Part shown: positions 1 through 11,664 of the stretch, in pieces
How positions within the stretch are numbered: the stretch's first letter is position 1
Layout of the letters: each line of letters starts with the position of its first letter
DNA from: Progne subis subis
Taxonomy: Eukaryota > Chordata > Aves > Passeriformes > Hirundinidae
Direction: 5' to 3'
DNA: 64,000 nucleotides
NCBI GenBank assembly: GCA_022316685.1
Contig: JAKJHU010000039.1
Location: forward strand, 124,001 to 188,000
Made by a program: the position numbers and the translations under genes
Notes under the pieces: generated by a model
What the model was told of the DNA's origin: nothing
Databases searched by the model: none
What the model saw: the letters and a program-made list of their open reading frames with translations, nothing else

Positions 1-745
1 CTTTTCTTCATAACTTGTGAGCATTTCGAAGGGATAAAGCGATGAAAGAGGCCATTAAAAAAAATAAAAAAAAAAATAAATCAGTTTTGCATTGCATCAA
101 ACCCCGGCTTTTCCTGAGAGCTCATGCAAATCCCGCGGCGTCCAGAACATGTCCCACTGCTTGAGCAATGGTAGCTCCGACAGAAATGCGAGGTTTAAAG
201 TATTTCTGAGGCTCTGGAGACTTTCAGAAGCCGAAGACGCACAGGGGCATGGCTGTAACTTAAGCTATTGTACTGCAGATAAGCACTGACCCTGCGTGGG
301 TTGGCTGCTGGCGTTCGGGCAGCCCTCAGCAGCTCATTGTGCGGTGGCAGGGAGCCGGTGGGACCGTGGTCCCCGAGCCGCCGGCACACGCGGGCCCAGA
401 ACCACCCGAGGGTACGAGGGAGGGACCGAGGAGCCCCCGAAGCCCAAGCCACGTACATTTGATTTTCACGCCAACCAGTACCGCAGAAACGTTCTAATCC
501 ATGGCGTGTTAACTTCCCTGCTTTGAACCTGCCCATGAAAGTTTCTGACTCGCTACGCTTGTTGGTGGTGTTGTGGTGAGGGTTTTTTTGTGGTTTTTTT
601 TTTTTTTTTCCTTTCGTAAGGGGTATTAGAAGAGGAATGGGGAGAGGGGGAAAAAAAAAAAAAAAAGGCAGAGAAGGCTGATTTGCCGCCGCTCGCACGA
701 AAGCAAATGGAGGCATCGCCCGCCACTGGAGTAGTAAGTTAATAA
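1..745. other. 5' flank upstream of the PHF21A CpG island
   Basis: No gene is supported here. Open frames on both strands have no recognisable protein content and run through simple repeats. The stretch holds A-rich DNA near 57-80, an exact octamer motif (ATGCAAAT) at 124-131, a 16-base T run at 594-609, a 16-base A run at 651-666 and a short TAAA repeat near 740-752. GC content and CpG frequency rise towards the right edge, where the CpG island begins. In the human genome the gene upstream of PHF21A is CREB3L1, but nothing here resembles it. Confidence 0.6.
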
Positions 746-1169
746 ATAAATAAGCCAAGCCCGCTGCGTGAACGGCGAGGTGGAGGGAACACCCTCCCTC
801 TCTGCCCGGCCGCGCGGCGAGCGGGTGCGCTATTGCTTCGATTAACATGGCAGGAACGGCGATGCGGAGAGGGGAGGGAGGGAAGGCGGGCATTGGCCCG
901 GGCGAGCGGGCCGTGGCGCATCCGCGCCTCATTCACGGCGAAGAGGGCGCCGCGCTCCCGCGCTCCCTCCCGCCGCCGCCGCCGCTTCCTGCGCGCGCCC
1001 CCCGCCCCCCCCGCGGCCCTGTTGCATCAACTTCCTGTGCGGAGCCCCTCGCGGCAGGGCCCCGCGCGCCGGCTCCTCCCGCCCGCGCGCGCCCCCCCCG
1101 TTCCCCGCTTCCTGCGCGCGGCCCCGCGCGCGCCCCCGCGCGCCGGGCCGGGAGGGAGGGAGGCGAGGG

Positions 1170-1178
1170 GAGAGAGAG

Positions 1179-1241
<63 letters not shown>

Positions 1242-1257
1242 ATGTGAGTGCGTGTGT
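1170..1257. repeat. (GA)n-(GT)n microsatellite inside the CpG island
   Basis: A short GA repeat (1170-1181) runs straight into about 25 GT units (1182-1231) and then a degenerate GT/GTAT tail to about 1257. Alternating purine-pyrimidine GT tracts can adopt Z-DNA. It lies in the middle of the CpG island, so length variation here could affect the promoter. Confidence 0.97.
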
Positions 1258-1263
1258 GGGCGC

Positions 1264-1280
1264 GGGGGGGGGGGGGGGGG
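1264..1280 (+). repeat. 17-base G homopolymer next to the GT microsatellite
   Basis: An uninterrupted run of 17 G lies a few bases after the GT repeat. It can form G-quadruplex-like structure on the + strand. Exact length is uncertain because such runs are prone to sequencing error. Confidence 0.9.
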
Positions 1281-1699
1281 TCTCGGCTGGCGCGCGGCCG
1301 CCCCCGCACTGCTCTCTCCGGCCCCCGCGCCCTCACGCCCGCCCGGTACCGGCGGTGTGGGGCGGTGCGGCCGCCCAGTGCCCCCCGCGGCCGCGGCCGG
1401 CGGCACCGCTGCTCCGGCAGAGTTTGGTGCCCTACTTCACTCTACTTTAGTTTCACTCACTTTACATCCGGGCTTTTTCCCTAGGCAATGGGGGCCGCAG
1501 CACAGCCCGTTCCTTAGGCAAAGGGAAATAAATTCGCCGCACCGACACGTCAAGTAGTCCCCCCTTAGGAGAAGCCGCCGAGCCCGCCCTCCTGGTTCCC
1601 CTCACTACCCCGGCCCGGGCCTGACCGGGGGCGTCCCGCTGTCGCAAGGGAGAGGGGGGAGCGTGGGCCTGCCGGTCCCCGCTTCCCCAGCGGGTCTCC

Positions 1700-1745
1700 A
1701 GCGGCCGGCCGGGCCGGGCCGGGCCGGGGCGGGCGGGGGCGCGCG
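1700..1745. promoter_or_regulatory. GGGCC tandem and SP1-type GC-box cluster
   Basis: Several consecutive GGCCG/GGGCC units lead into GGGGCGGGCGGGGGC at about 1726-1740, which contains overlapping SP/KLF GC boxes. The density of GC boxes in the island is typical of a TATA-less start region. Actual occupancy is an inference. Confidence 0.5.
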
Positions 1746-2784
1746 CGGCGGCGTGTCGGGAGCGCGCCGCAGGCAGGCAGGCAGGGAGGCCGGCGGCGGA
1801 GGGATCCCGGCGAGCGGTGTGCTGCGGCCGGGCCGGGTGAATGGGATTGAAGAAGAGTTCAGCTTCTCGGCTTGTTTTTGTGTTACAGTTTCTCTCCTCC
1901 TGCGCCTCTTCGGCTTCGTGCCGCCCTCCCCGCCCGCTCCCTCCTCCCCGCCGCAGGAGGAGCCCCCCGCGGAGAGGGGGAAGGAAAAGGACCCCACAGA
2001 GGCGAGAGCGAGCGAAGAGGAGGAGGAGAAGGGAGCAACCTACCATCTTCCACTCCCCGCTTAGCTTAAAGAAAGTGAGAGGAGGAGAGAGAGAGAGGCG
2101 CCCAGAAGAGGGGGACAGGGAGGCCCAGAGGAGCGGCGGCGCCGGCACCCTCCCCCTATGAAGAAGAGTCCTCCCCCTCACAGAGAGGTCCTGCCAGGGG
2201 GACCCCGGCCGGCCCGCAGCAGCACCGCCGCCGCCAGCAGGGTGTAGTATCCCACCTTTCGGATTCGCCTCCTCCTCCTCTTCCTCCCTGCCCCCCCCCG
2301 CCCCCCGGGCGCCGTCCCCCCCCTCTCCCCCCCCGCGCCCCCCGGGATGGCGCCGGCGCGCCCCGCACTCTCCGGCCAACTTGGCGATGAGGAGCAGCAA
2401 CTTCGCCGCGGCCCCCGGCCCCTCCCTCGGGGGGGTGGCGGGGAATAGCGGAGCGTCCCGGGGCGGCCCCCCGGCCTCCCCGGCAGAAGTTTGTGAGCGA
2501 GAGCGGGAGAGGTGGAGGAGGGTGACACTTGGGGTAAAAGGAGGAGGTGACACATTGGGGTTGGGGGGAGGAGCAGGGGAAGGAGATGACACATTGCACT
2601 GGGGATGGGGTGGGGGAGGGAGGCTTATCCCCTCCCCTCCGGTTTCCTTCAGGATGATTATTTCCAGGCCCTTTTCTCTCGGTCGGGTCCTTCGCCGCGA
2701 TGCTGTCGGGGAAGTTTTATTATTATCTGGGAAATGATGCCGCTCTCGGTGATGGATAATTCGTAGTAAATTCGCTGCTGCGGT

Positions 2785-2785
<1 letters not shown>

Positions 2786-2832
<47 letters not shown>
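2786..2832. repeat. 47-base T homopolymer
   Basis: An unbroken run of T at the downstream shoulder of the CpG island, followed by a C/T-rich stretch. Poly(dA:dT) tracts exclude nucleosomes and are common near promoters. The true length may differ from the sequence shown. Confidence 0.95.
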
Positions 2833-2954
2833 CCCCTTCCCTCCTTCCTTTCATTCGTCTTTGTGGCCCGAGCAGCGCCGGGAAAATTCCGTTTCTTCAG
2901 CAACTTGTTATTCCGGAGCCGGGCCTGCCCCCCTCGCCCTGGGGCTGCCCTTCC

Positions 2955-2969
2955 CGCACAGGTACGGGG
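2955..2969 (+). other. PHF21A: Candidate splice donor of a 5' noncoding exon
   Basis: The bases CACAG|GTACGG, with the cut after 2960, are the best donor-like match I see on the + strand at the downstream side of the CpG island. An exon ending here would splice to the acceptor at 36081/36082. Weaker alternatives are AAA|GTGAGA near 2068 and TTT|GTGAGC near 2492. Its upstream limit is unknown, and an exon containing the 47-base T run would be unusual. If this is the exon end, the transcript may start between 2833 and 2960, or a different donor may be used. Transcript data would settle it. Confidence 0.3.
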
Positions 2970-3139
2970 CCGGGGTGCCCACACCTGCCCCAGCACTGGG
3001 CACGGACACTTCTTTATTTTGGTTTGTTTCCCTCCCTCCTGCGCCCGTGTAGGTGGAGCGGGGCTCTATGTGGGACTCTGCCATTTGGTGTAGTCCTCTT
3101 ACGCTTGTTCCTTTCCTTTCTTCACTTGCCTTCCCGCAG

Positions 3140-3141
<2 letters not shown>

Positions 3142-3182
<41 letters not shown>
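3142..3182. repeat. 41-base T homopolymer
   Basis: Second long T run within 360 bases of the first, followed by a GGTGGTGGTGTG segment and a short tandem duplication at 3212-3249. Length is approximate for the same reason as other homopolymers. Confidence 0.95.
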
Positions 3183-3183
<1 letters not shown>

Positions 3184-3211
3184 GTGGTGGTGTGTGTTTT
3201 GTTTTTTCCTG

Positions 3212-3249
3212 TTCTTTATTATTCCGTACTTTCTTTATTATTCCGTACT
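3212..3249. repeat. Perfect 19-bp tandem duplication
   Basis: The 19-base unit TTCTTTATTATTCCGTACT occurs twice back to back with no mismatch (3212-3230 and 3231-3249), indicating a recent local duplication. Confidence 0.95.
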
Positions 3250-4242
3250 TGACTGTCGGTAGCGCTTTCTTCTCAACCACCTCTGCAGTTTGGTGGGTGC
3301 TGGTGGGTTAGTACGCCGAGGTTTTTTGGATGAATTAGGATTTTATTAATGCATGGAGCTCTTCATTCAACTTCTTCTCAAGTGTCAAAAAATAAGGCTA
3401 TGAACAGATGTGTTTCAATATGGAGAAATTTCTAAGTTCCTAATTCTTGGGGGTGGAGGAAAGAGTGCCATTGGAGAGTGGCTTTTGTTTTCGATTGGTG
3501 AACAAATGTCATCACATTTCAGTCACGTGCTGTAATATTCTTTGTTCAGCTATCAAAGTATGATATCTGCTACACCTGTTCCCACTTTTTAATTGTAAGT
3601 AACGGTGATTGCCTGCAAATCTTATAATTGCTGATAGGAGAACTTTCTCCCCCTTCTATCCTCTTGCATATTTGTTTGGGCCCAAGCACGGAGCTTGACA
3701 ATGAACTTTTGTTCACTGTGAAGACTGCATGTAAAAAGGTCCCACTGGGGGTAATAACGTGCGTGTCACGAGAAAGTTGTGTATTGTGATGCACGGTGGA
3801 TCTGAGCATGGAGAAATCAGGTGGGGATGTGCGCTCCGTAATGGCAGGGCTTGAGGAGGGGGCAGGCTTCTTTGGGCCAGGCAAATTTTCTTGTGCTGTT
3901 GCTTGTTATCAGGTTAAAGGATAGATACTCCTGCACTCCCATATGTGAAGATAGACACATCTTTTTTTTGAGTAGCTTTAGGTTTTCAGCTATCAAAAAT
4001 AAAATGGATTTTGGCTGTCTATTTACTTTTTTTTCCCCCCCCATTCCACTGCCCCCCCCCCGCCCTTCTCATTGTGCTCACTTCTAACAATGAAGACACC
4101 TGCTTAGTTTCAGTTTTGTAAGTCGGCTTCCTCTGGCTTTCCTGTGATTTCCTGGAGTTAGCTGGTGAGGCTAGACCTGCTACATAGCAGGGGAATTTCT
4201 AACTTTGATGAAGGAAGGCTTATTTTGAGGCTTCAGTTGAAG

Positions 4243-4328
4243 AAAAAAAATTAAAAAAAACAAAAAAACCCCCCAAAAACAAAAAAAAAACCCAACAAAC
4301 AAACAAAAAAACCCCAACAAAACAAAAC
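4243..4328. repeat. A-rich and AC-rich low-complexity tract
   Basis: A runs interrupted by short C blocks (AAAAC, CAAA and CCCC variants). It resembles an eroded poly(A) tail, but no recognisable retroposon body precedes it. Confidence 0.85.
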
Positions 4329-4944
4329 CATGTATTTCAATGCCTTGTTTTAAAAAAATCCTTCAAAATTCTAAAATTCATTACTTCTACCAGGTTAACA
4401 TGTAAAGACAGAACTTTAATATTAAACTTGTTATTGATTGTGTATAATACAACTTTATAGTTTTTATTAAATGGTGACACTAAATTACTATTGAGAACAG
4501 GATCTTAAAGAAATAAAAAATAGTGTAACTACCCATATTAGTTAAAGAAGTTAATTATCATACTTTAGGAGCAAGATCAGTCTTTGGAAATTTTGTTTCT
4601 ATCTGTGCATGCTTCACGATAGCTAAATTAAACTTTCTTTGAGGGCATTTTTTATTCTTCTCTAGAAAGGAATTCTGTAGCTCAGTAAATGAAATTTTAA
4701 AACTGTATTTAAAGAAATAGATTGAGATTCTCAGATGTTTTTAAATCTTTCAACTTCACTATGGTAGAGAGATTATTTTATGATAGTTATGTCAGCTAGG
4801 GGTTTGAGCTGATACAGAGGGATTATGGAGCAGCCTCTCTATACATTCATTTCATGTTGTATAGTAGTGTGTATAGGGTATCTCTTCAAGGTCTTAAGAG
4901 ACCCGTTGTCCAGCAGAAGGTAGGTGCTTGCTTGCTGGGAGTAC

Positions 4945-4961
4945 TTGCCACCAGATGGATG
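4945..4961 (+). promoter_or_regulatory. CTCF-like motif, + strand
   Basis: The core CCACCAGATGGA fits the CTCF consensus CCASYAGRKGGC at all but the last position. Motif-only prediction; occupancy unknown. Confidence 0.3.
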
Positions 4962-6579
4962 TCAGCTGGGTTGTATCCCAAGATTTTAGCCTTACTGACC
5001 TGAAGAAATTTGGAGTGGATCCCGTTATGGGTTTTGGTGATTTTTCATTTAACTAGCGAAGCTGGGATATTGTGTAATTCAGAATGTTATATGGAGGAGT
5101 CTTTTGTTGTTAGTAATTATTTTGCCATTAGTGTTTTTAAGATTTTTACTGAAAGTTTTTAATCTTTGCTCTCCTCTATGTGCATCCCAAACTAGTTTTG
5201 TTGATGGAAGCAGGGATTTGAAAGTGGTTTTCTTCCTTTAGGGAAAATTTAAAAAAAAAAAAAATTCATTCAAAGAACTTTAAAAAAGCAAAAGTAAGAA
5301 ATTAAAACTTAGGCTGCTTAGAAAAAAGTGCTATTGTGTTTTCCAGCTTCAACAGTGAGATCTCTAAGTTTAGGTTTTGTAAAGATATCTCTTCACTGTA
5401 GGCTATTCAGTTTCATCTGTATATCAAATATTGGTCCTAACTATTTCTTATTCCAACTTTTTTTTTTTTTAAGAGATGAGGTTTTGTGTGTGCCTATTAA
5501 ATTTCACTGTAGAAATTATGATTTTAAATAATTAAAAATATCTTGGTGTGGATCCTTACAAAGGACACGATTTTCGTGGATTTTTTTTTTTTTTTTAATA
5601 AGACGTGTTTTCTTGACTTCTTAAAAAGTTGTATAATTCTCTGTGCAGTTGGAAAGCTTTGATAGCGAACCTGGCTATCACTTGAGTTGTTCATGCAGTT
5701 TGTTTATAATGAACACATTGTAGCTGTTCAGTTCCTTTATCCTTATTCTCAGAGCCATGAAGAATTTTTTTTGGTCAAATGAATTGATGCTACCAGAAGC
5801 TGTACACAATGGAGATTTCTCTTTTATTTTAGTCCAGTTTGAAGGAACCTTGATGAACTATCTTATTTCATGTGTTGTTGGCATTTTGCACGGGTACCAG
5901 AAACTCAAGAAGAATGTCATGTAAGAAACATGTGTTGGTGACTCTAACCTTCTTACTGTTGTTTTGGGATGTTGGTTTTACTTGTTTAAAATATTAAATA
6001 TAAGAAAGAACTTCATAGGGTTGTAGAGCTTTGCTTTTTGGAGGGCCATCTCATGGGGATCTGAGCTGTAAAGCATCTCCTTCAGGAGGGGCTTATTGTG
6101 TAGAAAGGGGCAGTGCAAAAAACCCTATTATTAAGCTTCTAATAATATTTCTTCACTGTCCCCTTCACCCTTTCTGTTCACAACTGTGCAGTCACGTGTG
6201 TAGCTGTATACTAGAAGTGTAAGACTCTACAAAAGGCCTGGCTCCTGTACGTTCGTGAATTGCCCTTGTTCAATTACTCTGTGCCAGAAAGCAGCTCACA
6301 TCCTGTTTCTGATGTATTTTAACAGCACAAAGGTTATTTAGGAACAAACCATATACTGGAAAGGTGGGGCAGAGCACAGAAGGGTTTTGAGATGTCTGCT
6401 GAATGCAAAGGGCTGGTACTTGTTTCCGTACCCTGTAATTAGAGGGTATAGAAGGATAGTTTTTATAGGTATCTTACAGCAATATTTCATGTTCAGTATA
6501 GCACAAAGTCAGTGTCTGGCTTGTGCTGGTGGTAGAGATATGCATTATGCAGGCAAGAAAGAATTTTATTTACATTTGG

Positions 6580-6720
6580 GGCGGGGGGGGGTGGGGGGGT
6601 GTGTGCAACTTTGTATTTTCTCATTTTCCTTTCTTTTTTTTTTTCCCCTGTATGGCACATAGTCTCATTTAACAACAGCAACAACAACAACAAAAAAAAG
6701 GGGGGGGGGGGGGGGGGGGG
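6580..6720 (+). repeat. G-run cluster with CAA repeat
   Basis: An interrupted G tract at about 6582-6599 is followed some 70 bases on by a CAA repeat (about 6671-6691), an A run and an unbroken run of 21 G (6700-6720). The G blocks can form G-quadruplexes on the + strand. No gene is present. Confidence 0.9.
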
Positions 6721-9700
6721 AGAAAGCAGCTACTTTGTTTCTTTCAGAAGTTTTTTTGTTTTGTTTTGTTTTTTTATGTCTCCTGCACTTTACAAAGTTT
6801 CTCTCTGGACTGAAATTGTTAAACTATGATTGAAAGTTTGATTTAAAGCTTTTGATTCTGCTTTTGTTAAGTCAAAACTTCACTTTTGTGAAGTATAGAT
6901 CATAGAATGGCTGTAAAATGTACAGAAATTGAAAGAGTTTTTAAAAAGTACTTAGTGCTGAGGAAAGGTGAACTTGCATTGTAATCAGACTTTGCAGTTA
7001 GAATCACCTGTCCCTAAAATAATTTTTATAGCTGTAGAAAGTTCTAACAGGTCTCTTTGTTTGGTCTGAGAGGACTGCCCTGCCTACTGTCTGAACAAAG
7101 CCTCAACTTTGCCACAGAATCTTTTGTTTTAATACTTCGATCATTTCAGGTTTTTGAGGGAAAAATGTGCTGCTTGATATAGGCTTATCTGCAATATTTA
7201 TTTTCTGGTATGCCGTTTACACCAGTTTAATGTCTCTGATGGAATTATCAAGTTCCCCATGCCTTAAAAGCTCTTTGCCTAGATGGTTTGACCTATTATT
7301 TGTTCCCTCTTGCCTGAGATTTCTTGTTCACTGTCATTATAAATGCTCACTCTTTTGATTTGAGACTGTGTGCTCAAAGCATGCTTTGAAAAACTGCACA
7401 ACACAAAACAAACGTGCTGCCTCCACCCCCCAGACCCCAGCCTAAGCCTAATATTTGTTGTTACTGGTGGGAATGCATCTTTAAGTGGTACAGGAGCACT
7501 GAGGCTCTGCTTCATGTGAGCTTTGTTCTAGGCCGCGTTCATACAGCATCTATGTATTTTTAATGTATTTTCAATTTCTTAAAATGTGTGTTTTCTGATT
7601 CCTCCCTTCTACCTGACAGTACTGCACTTGTAGGACAAAAGAAAAGTTCACTTGGTACAGAAGTTGTGTCACCTGCCTCTGAAGTGAGTGACTGTACCTT
7701 TGCATGTGTAATTAAAAGTATGCTTTGAAAGTGTAGCCAGTGTGTTTCTTGAACTGCAGTATGGATGTGTGAGTAGTTAAAACAAATGAGGGCATATTTG
7801 AGCCTGTGACTCTAAGATGGCCTGTGAGAGAATTCTAGCAGAGCAGCCAAGCTTACGGGTGGTTCAGCTTCCTTGTGTCTGTGTATGAAATACAAGCTGT
7901 CAGTACGAAAGGGAGAAGGAGCATTGATTCCTTCCCCTCTTCCACTTCAACCCTGCAGATCCAAGTTAACTGTATGGATCCCAAAGGCAGCATAGTTGCA
8001 AACAGTTAATTGAAGAGATCAAGTGGTATCCTATTGAAGCTTCAAATTGTTTTAACAAAACTTCTGAGTAATCGCAATAATTATTTTCTGATAAGCTGGC
8101 TGATAGTCACTATGGCAACAGCTGTCTGGCCTATGGACAGCACTGCTGTATTGACAAAACCTTTAGATGCTCCTGAGGCCTCTTGCCTCTAAAGGGAAGT
8201 GCATCAGGATGATTTTCAGGTGACTGAAGCATCACCATTTCTTTCTCTTACAATGGGATGCTGTCTTTCTCTTGGCCCAGCCTTTTCCTTCTGCATGGTC
8301 CTTTTTCTTTTGCATGTTTCTGCAGGTGCTGCCTGCTAGTCTGGAAATGCTGCAAAGACTGTTTTGTACTACAAGGACTAGGAAGCATATAAGTGCTTAG
8401 ATGGAATTTTATATGTGTATTACTGTTTTTTAATTGTTTTAAGAATAATAATCCAGAGTTCAGGGAAGCAGGAGAGAGGGAAAAAAAGGTTTTTTCCCCG
8501 GTTGTTTCCTTCCTCGATTAAAACGTTCTTAGAACAGACTGGTAGGGGGAGCTGCCATTCCCTTTACTGAAGTACAGCGTATTCCTCTCTGAGGCCTATG
8601 CTGAGACACAGCTATTTAATTTTCAGCTAAGAGCCACTTTTCAGAAGAGAGGCAAGCCTCTGCTTCAGTACATTGTAGAAATGGAGGAGGAGAGCAATTT
8701 GTTTCCCCATATCTGAATTCTGGACAGGGAGAATATGATCCTCACCAAACCTACTTTTCCTATTGCTATTCAAAAGAGTACTCTTTAATGTTATTAAATG
8801 TAGCAGTCTTGGGAGAAAAACCCCATAAACTCTTGTTGCACTTCCGTAAAAGATGTAAAAAAGCTACAGCAAAGTGCGCGTGTTTGAAAGTAGCCAAACT
8901 GCTATTCTGTGAGGACTCTTGGTTAGCTGATGTTTATTTCTGCATAAATCTTTGGCTTCTTAACTTCAACACATGAGAACTGAGTATCAATCCCGCTTAC
9001 CTGATGGTTACCAGCAGCAGTCTCCCTGTTTGGGCTGTGTGTGTTGTTTGCAGGCCTGTGGAAGTGTGCAATATGGCCTACATCTGGTCTCATCTTGAGT
9101 AAGAATGTGCTCGTGGAAACTGCAGGCCCCAGTGTGCAGTGCTGTGTTTTTATTGCAATGGCCTGCCAGGATTGTGCTATACTAAGGCATCCTGGGACCT
9201 GTAGTTTGCTTGAGCAGAAGCTGGGGATTTGGAGTGAAGAGTAAATGATCCTATCATGTTCTAGAAACATGGTCCTCAATACCTTATCCAGTTCTTGTTG
9301 GTCAGCTTAAGCTTATGCAGTAGTCAGGTGTTTTTGCTTACAATTAAAAAATTATTTATAGTTTGGAAATATGTTTAGAGAAAAGTAGTCCATGAAGGAA
9401 GTCTTCCAAATGCTTGTATGTTTTTGTACAAAGAATATATTAATTGTACTAACACCTTGCTCCATCTGTGATTGCAGGTATCTTATTTGGTATTCTGAGA
9501 ATTTTTAATCTTTCAAAGCAATGTTATGGACGGAAACATTTGGCAGAAGGGGATTTCTGTTACTGGCAGTATGGCAGCCATGTTGTCCTTTCCAGTTGTT
9601 AAGAGGACAGTGGGTCACAGTGGATTTCTTTTCACACAGTGAAGGGGAGTTTTAACAGCATTTTTAACTGATGAGAGCTTGCTTCTCTGCTGTATTTCTT

Positions 9701-11645
9701 GAGAGTGAGTGATGACGTAGCTGCCTTATGCATCAGAGAAGAGGACCCAATTTGTGTTCCTGCTGTGGGGGTGAGTGACTCCATTGCTGCTTCCCAAGGG
9801 GACACAGAGCCACAAACGCAGGTACTGGCAGGTGCCACCAGGAGCAGAACGCATCTGGCAGTTTTTGTCAGTTTTTGTTTACTCCTGACCGCTGCATTTG
9901 AACTCACGTCAGACTCGCATCAAAGAATGTGAAGTGTTTCTGAAGTAGATGTAGAGGAATAGTAACTTTTCAGAATACTTTATTTACGTCCACAGGAATC
10001 ATGTATTTTCACACAACGCTCTCAGGCAGATTTGCCGAAGTTAACGTGGACATTGATTTGATTTTGGTTGTTCATCCAGCAACAAGTTTAGTATTTGCTG
10101 TAATCTCGTGTGCCATGATTTGGATAATGCGGTTCATTTTCAAGTGAGCAAACACTTAAGTTTAACTGATCCCTGTCAATTTCTTTGTTCTTCACTTTGT
10201 GTGAGATATTAATATAAAAAGGCTTGTATTTAAGTGTCAGACAATATGCAATTCACTTTGTTTTTGGAGAAATTAATTAGAGTGCCAGTCTTGCAAGAAG
10301 TTATGTTATTTAACACTAAGTCCTGCAGAAGTTAGAGAGAATAGCTGAATGCCTGAAATCAGAATCTATATAATTAGCAGCAGGATTAAGACCTCCAGGC
10401 TTGCAATGTTGGAAAGTAGCTTCTTTGTAATCACCATAATTAGCTAATATCTAGGTCTGTGTGACAAAATTCTTCTTCTTTTAGTAAGTGTCCAGAAGTT
10501 CTGCTCATTATAAATTCAGAATTCACATGTGCTTCATAATTGTGCAAAAAACCACCCCAAGCCTAAAAAAAGTTTCTCATTCCTTCACCTGTACAGATTA
10601 TATATATGACAGATATTTAGGTGGTAATGAGTTCCTTGGGGCAGGATTGTATTTTTGTCAGCACTGATACATTGTATACACTGTGTGTTGCTGGCACTGT
10701 TTAAAACTGATACAAAAAGATGAAGAGCTTAGTCTAAAACCTTGCAGACGCTGTAATTGTAAAGGACTCGCTAAACAGTAATATAGTTTCCTTTAAGTGT
10801 TCCCAGCCCTTTCGAAGCCCATGTGGAGCAAATTGCTGACAGGACACACACTTAGCTAAAATAGTTACTATTAGTATCTTGACATGATTAGAACGGCTGA
10901 CATTGTTGCTGTGCAAGGATGAAATTCCCTTTCATTGGCTGATTGGGCCTAGACAACAGGCAAGAGAAGAAACCAAGATCTATACGTAGTGGAAAGATGA
11001 TGTATCTTGTCTTTCAAGGACGTTTTACCCTCTATAGAGAGGCTGCAACAGTGCCCTTTGCAACACTGCTATATCAGGGTATCCTAGATAAGGAAAGTGA
11101 GAAGTAGGGATGTATGAAAGGGTTTGATGCATAGTTGTAAAGAAAAACTTCTGTAAGTACTTCTTATCTCGTAAGAGCAACTCTGTCCTGATCTGTGAAG
11201 AAATCGTGGCCCTGCTCAAGTCAATGGGAAACTTCACAACTGAATTGAGAGTACCAGGATTTTATTCTTTTCCCCCAAAATATAGTGGATTTTGCAGGCC
11301 TGAACCGCTGGACAAAATTTGAAGAATCTGGCACCTGTTTAAGATGCTGCTGGTGATCCTTGGGAGATCTCACACTGGGTACTTTGTCTCCTAGTGTCTT
11401 TGCCATGCCTTTAGAAAGTGGCTAATATTGAGCTCTTGTAATACTTTGTAAGAACTTGGAATCTATTTATTTAGGGCTTTTACTTAATTTGTTAGCACGA
11501 CAAAATTTTGCACGAAAGCCAGAAATTAGTCCTTGATGTGTCCAAGGAATACTTTCTGTCTCTGTCCCTCTTGCCAGTGTGACAAAACTGTTCCTATTGA
11601 GATAGTTGGTCTGAAATTCGAATAACCTGACTTGTGATGGACATT

Positions 11646-11664
11646 AAAAAAAAAAAAAAAAAAT
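11646..11664. repeat. 19-base A run
   Basis: Simple A homopolymer in intronic DNA. No retroposon body is recognisable upstream. Confidence 0.9.

Larger units (their letters stand above)
745..2520 (+). promoter_or_regulatory. PHF21A: CpG-island promoter region, probably of PHF21A
   Basis: This block is strongly GC-rich and full of CpG, in sharp contrast to the AT-rich DNA on both sides. That is the classic pattern of a housekeeping-type vertebrate promoter with dispersed transcription starts. Visible elements are an inverted CCAAT box (ATTGG, near 891), many GC boxes, a GGGCC tandem at about 1705-1745, a GGCAG tandem near 1770-1785 and a GATGGCGCC stretch at 2346 that partly resembles a YY1 site. 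I see no convincing TATA box. Assignment to PHF21A rests on position and strand: it is the only CpG island in the window and lies upstream of the first coding exon, which needs at least one upstream noncoding exon. The exact start site cannot be read from sequence. Long open frames across the island are expected in GC-rich DNA, which has few stops, and are not coding. Confidence 0.75.

Noticed and set aside
833..1557. Open frames of 205 and 236 codons across the CpG island
   Set aside because: They run through the GT microsatellite and the G run and have low-complexity Arg/Pro/Ala composition. This is the typical artefact of stop-poor GC-rich DNA.
1462..2592. 376-codon minus-strand open frame
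   Set aside because: It covers the promoter GC boxes and purine-rich tracts, has no recognisable domain and is Pro/Arg/Gly-rich. It is a compositional artefact.
9170..9205. CATCCTGGGACCTGTAGTTT resembling a DNA-transposon or MIR-like core word
   Set aside because: Too short to assign to a repeat family, and no terminal repeats are visible.
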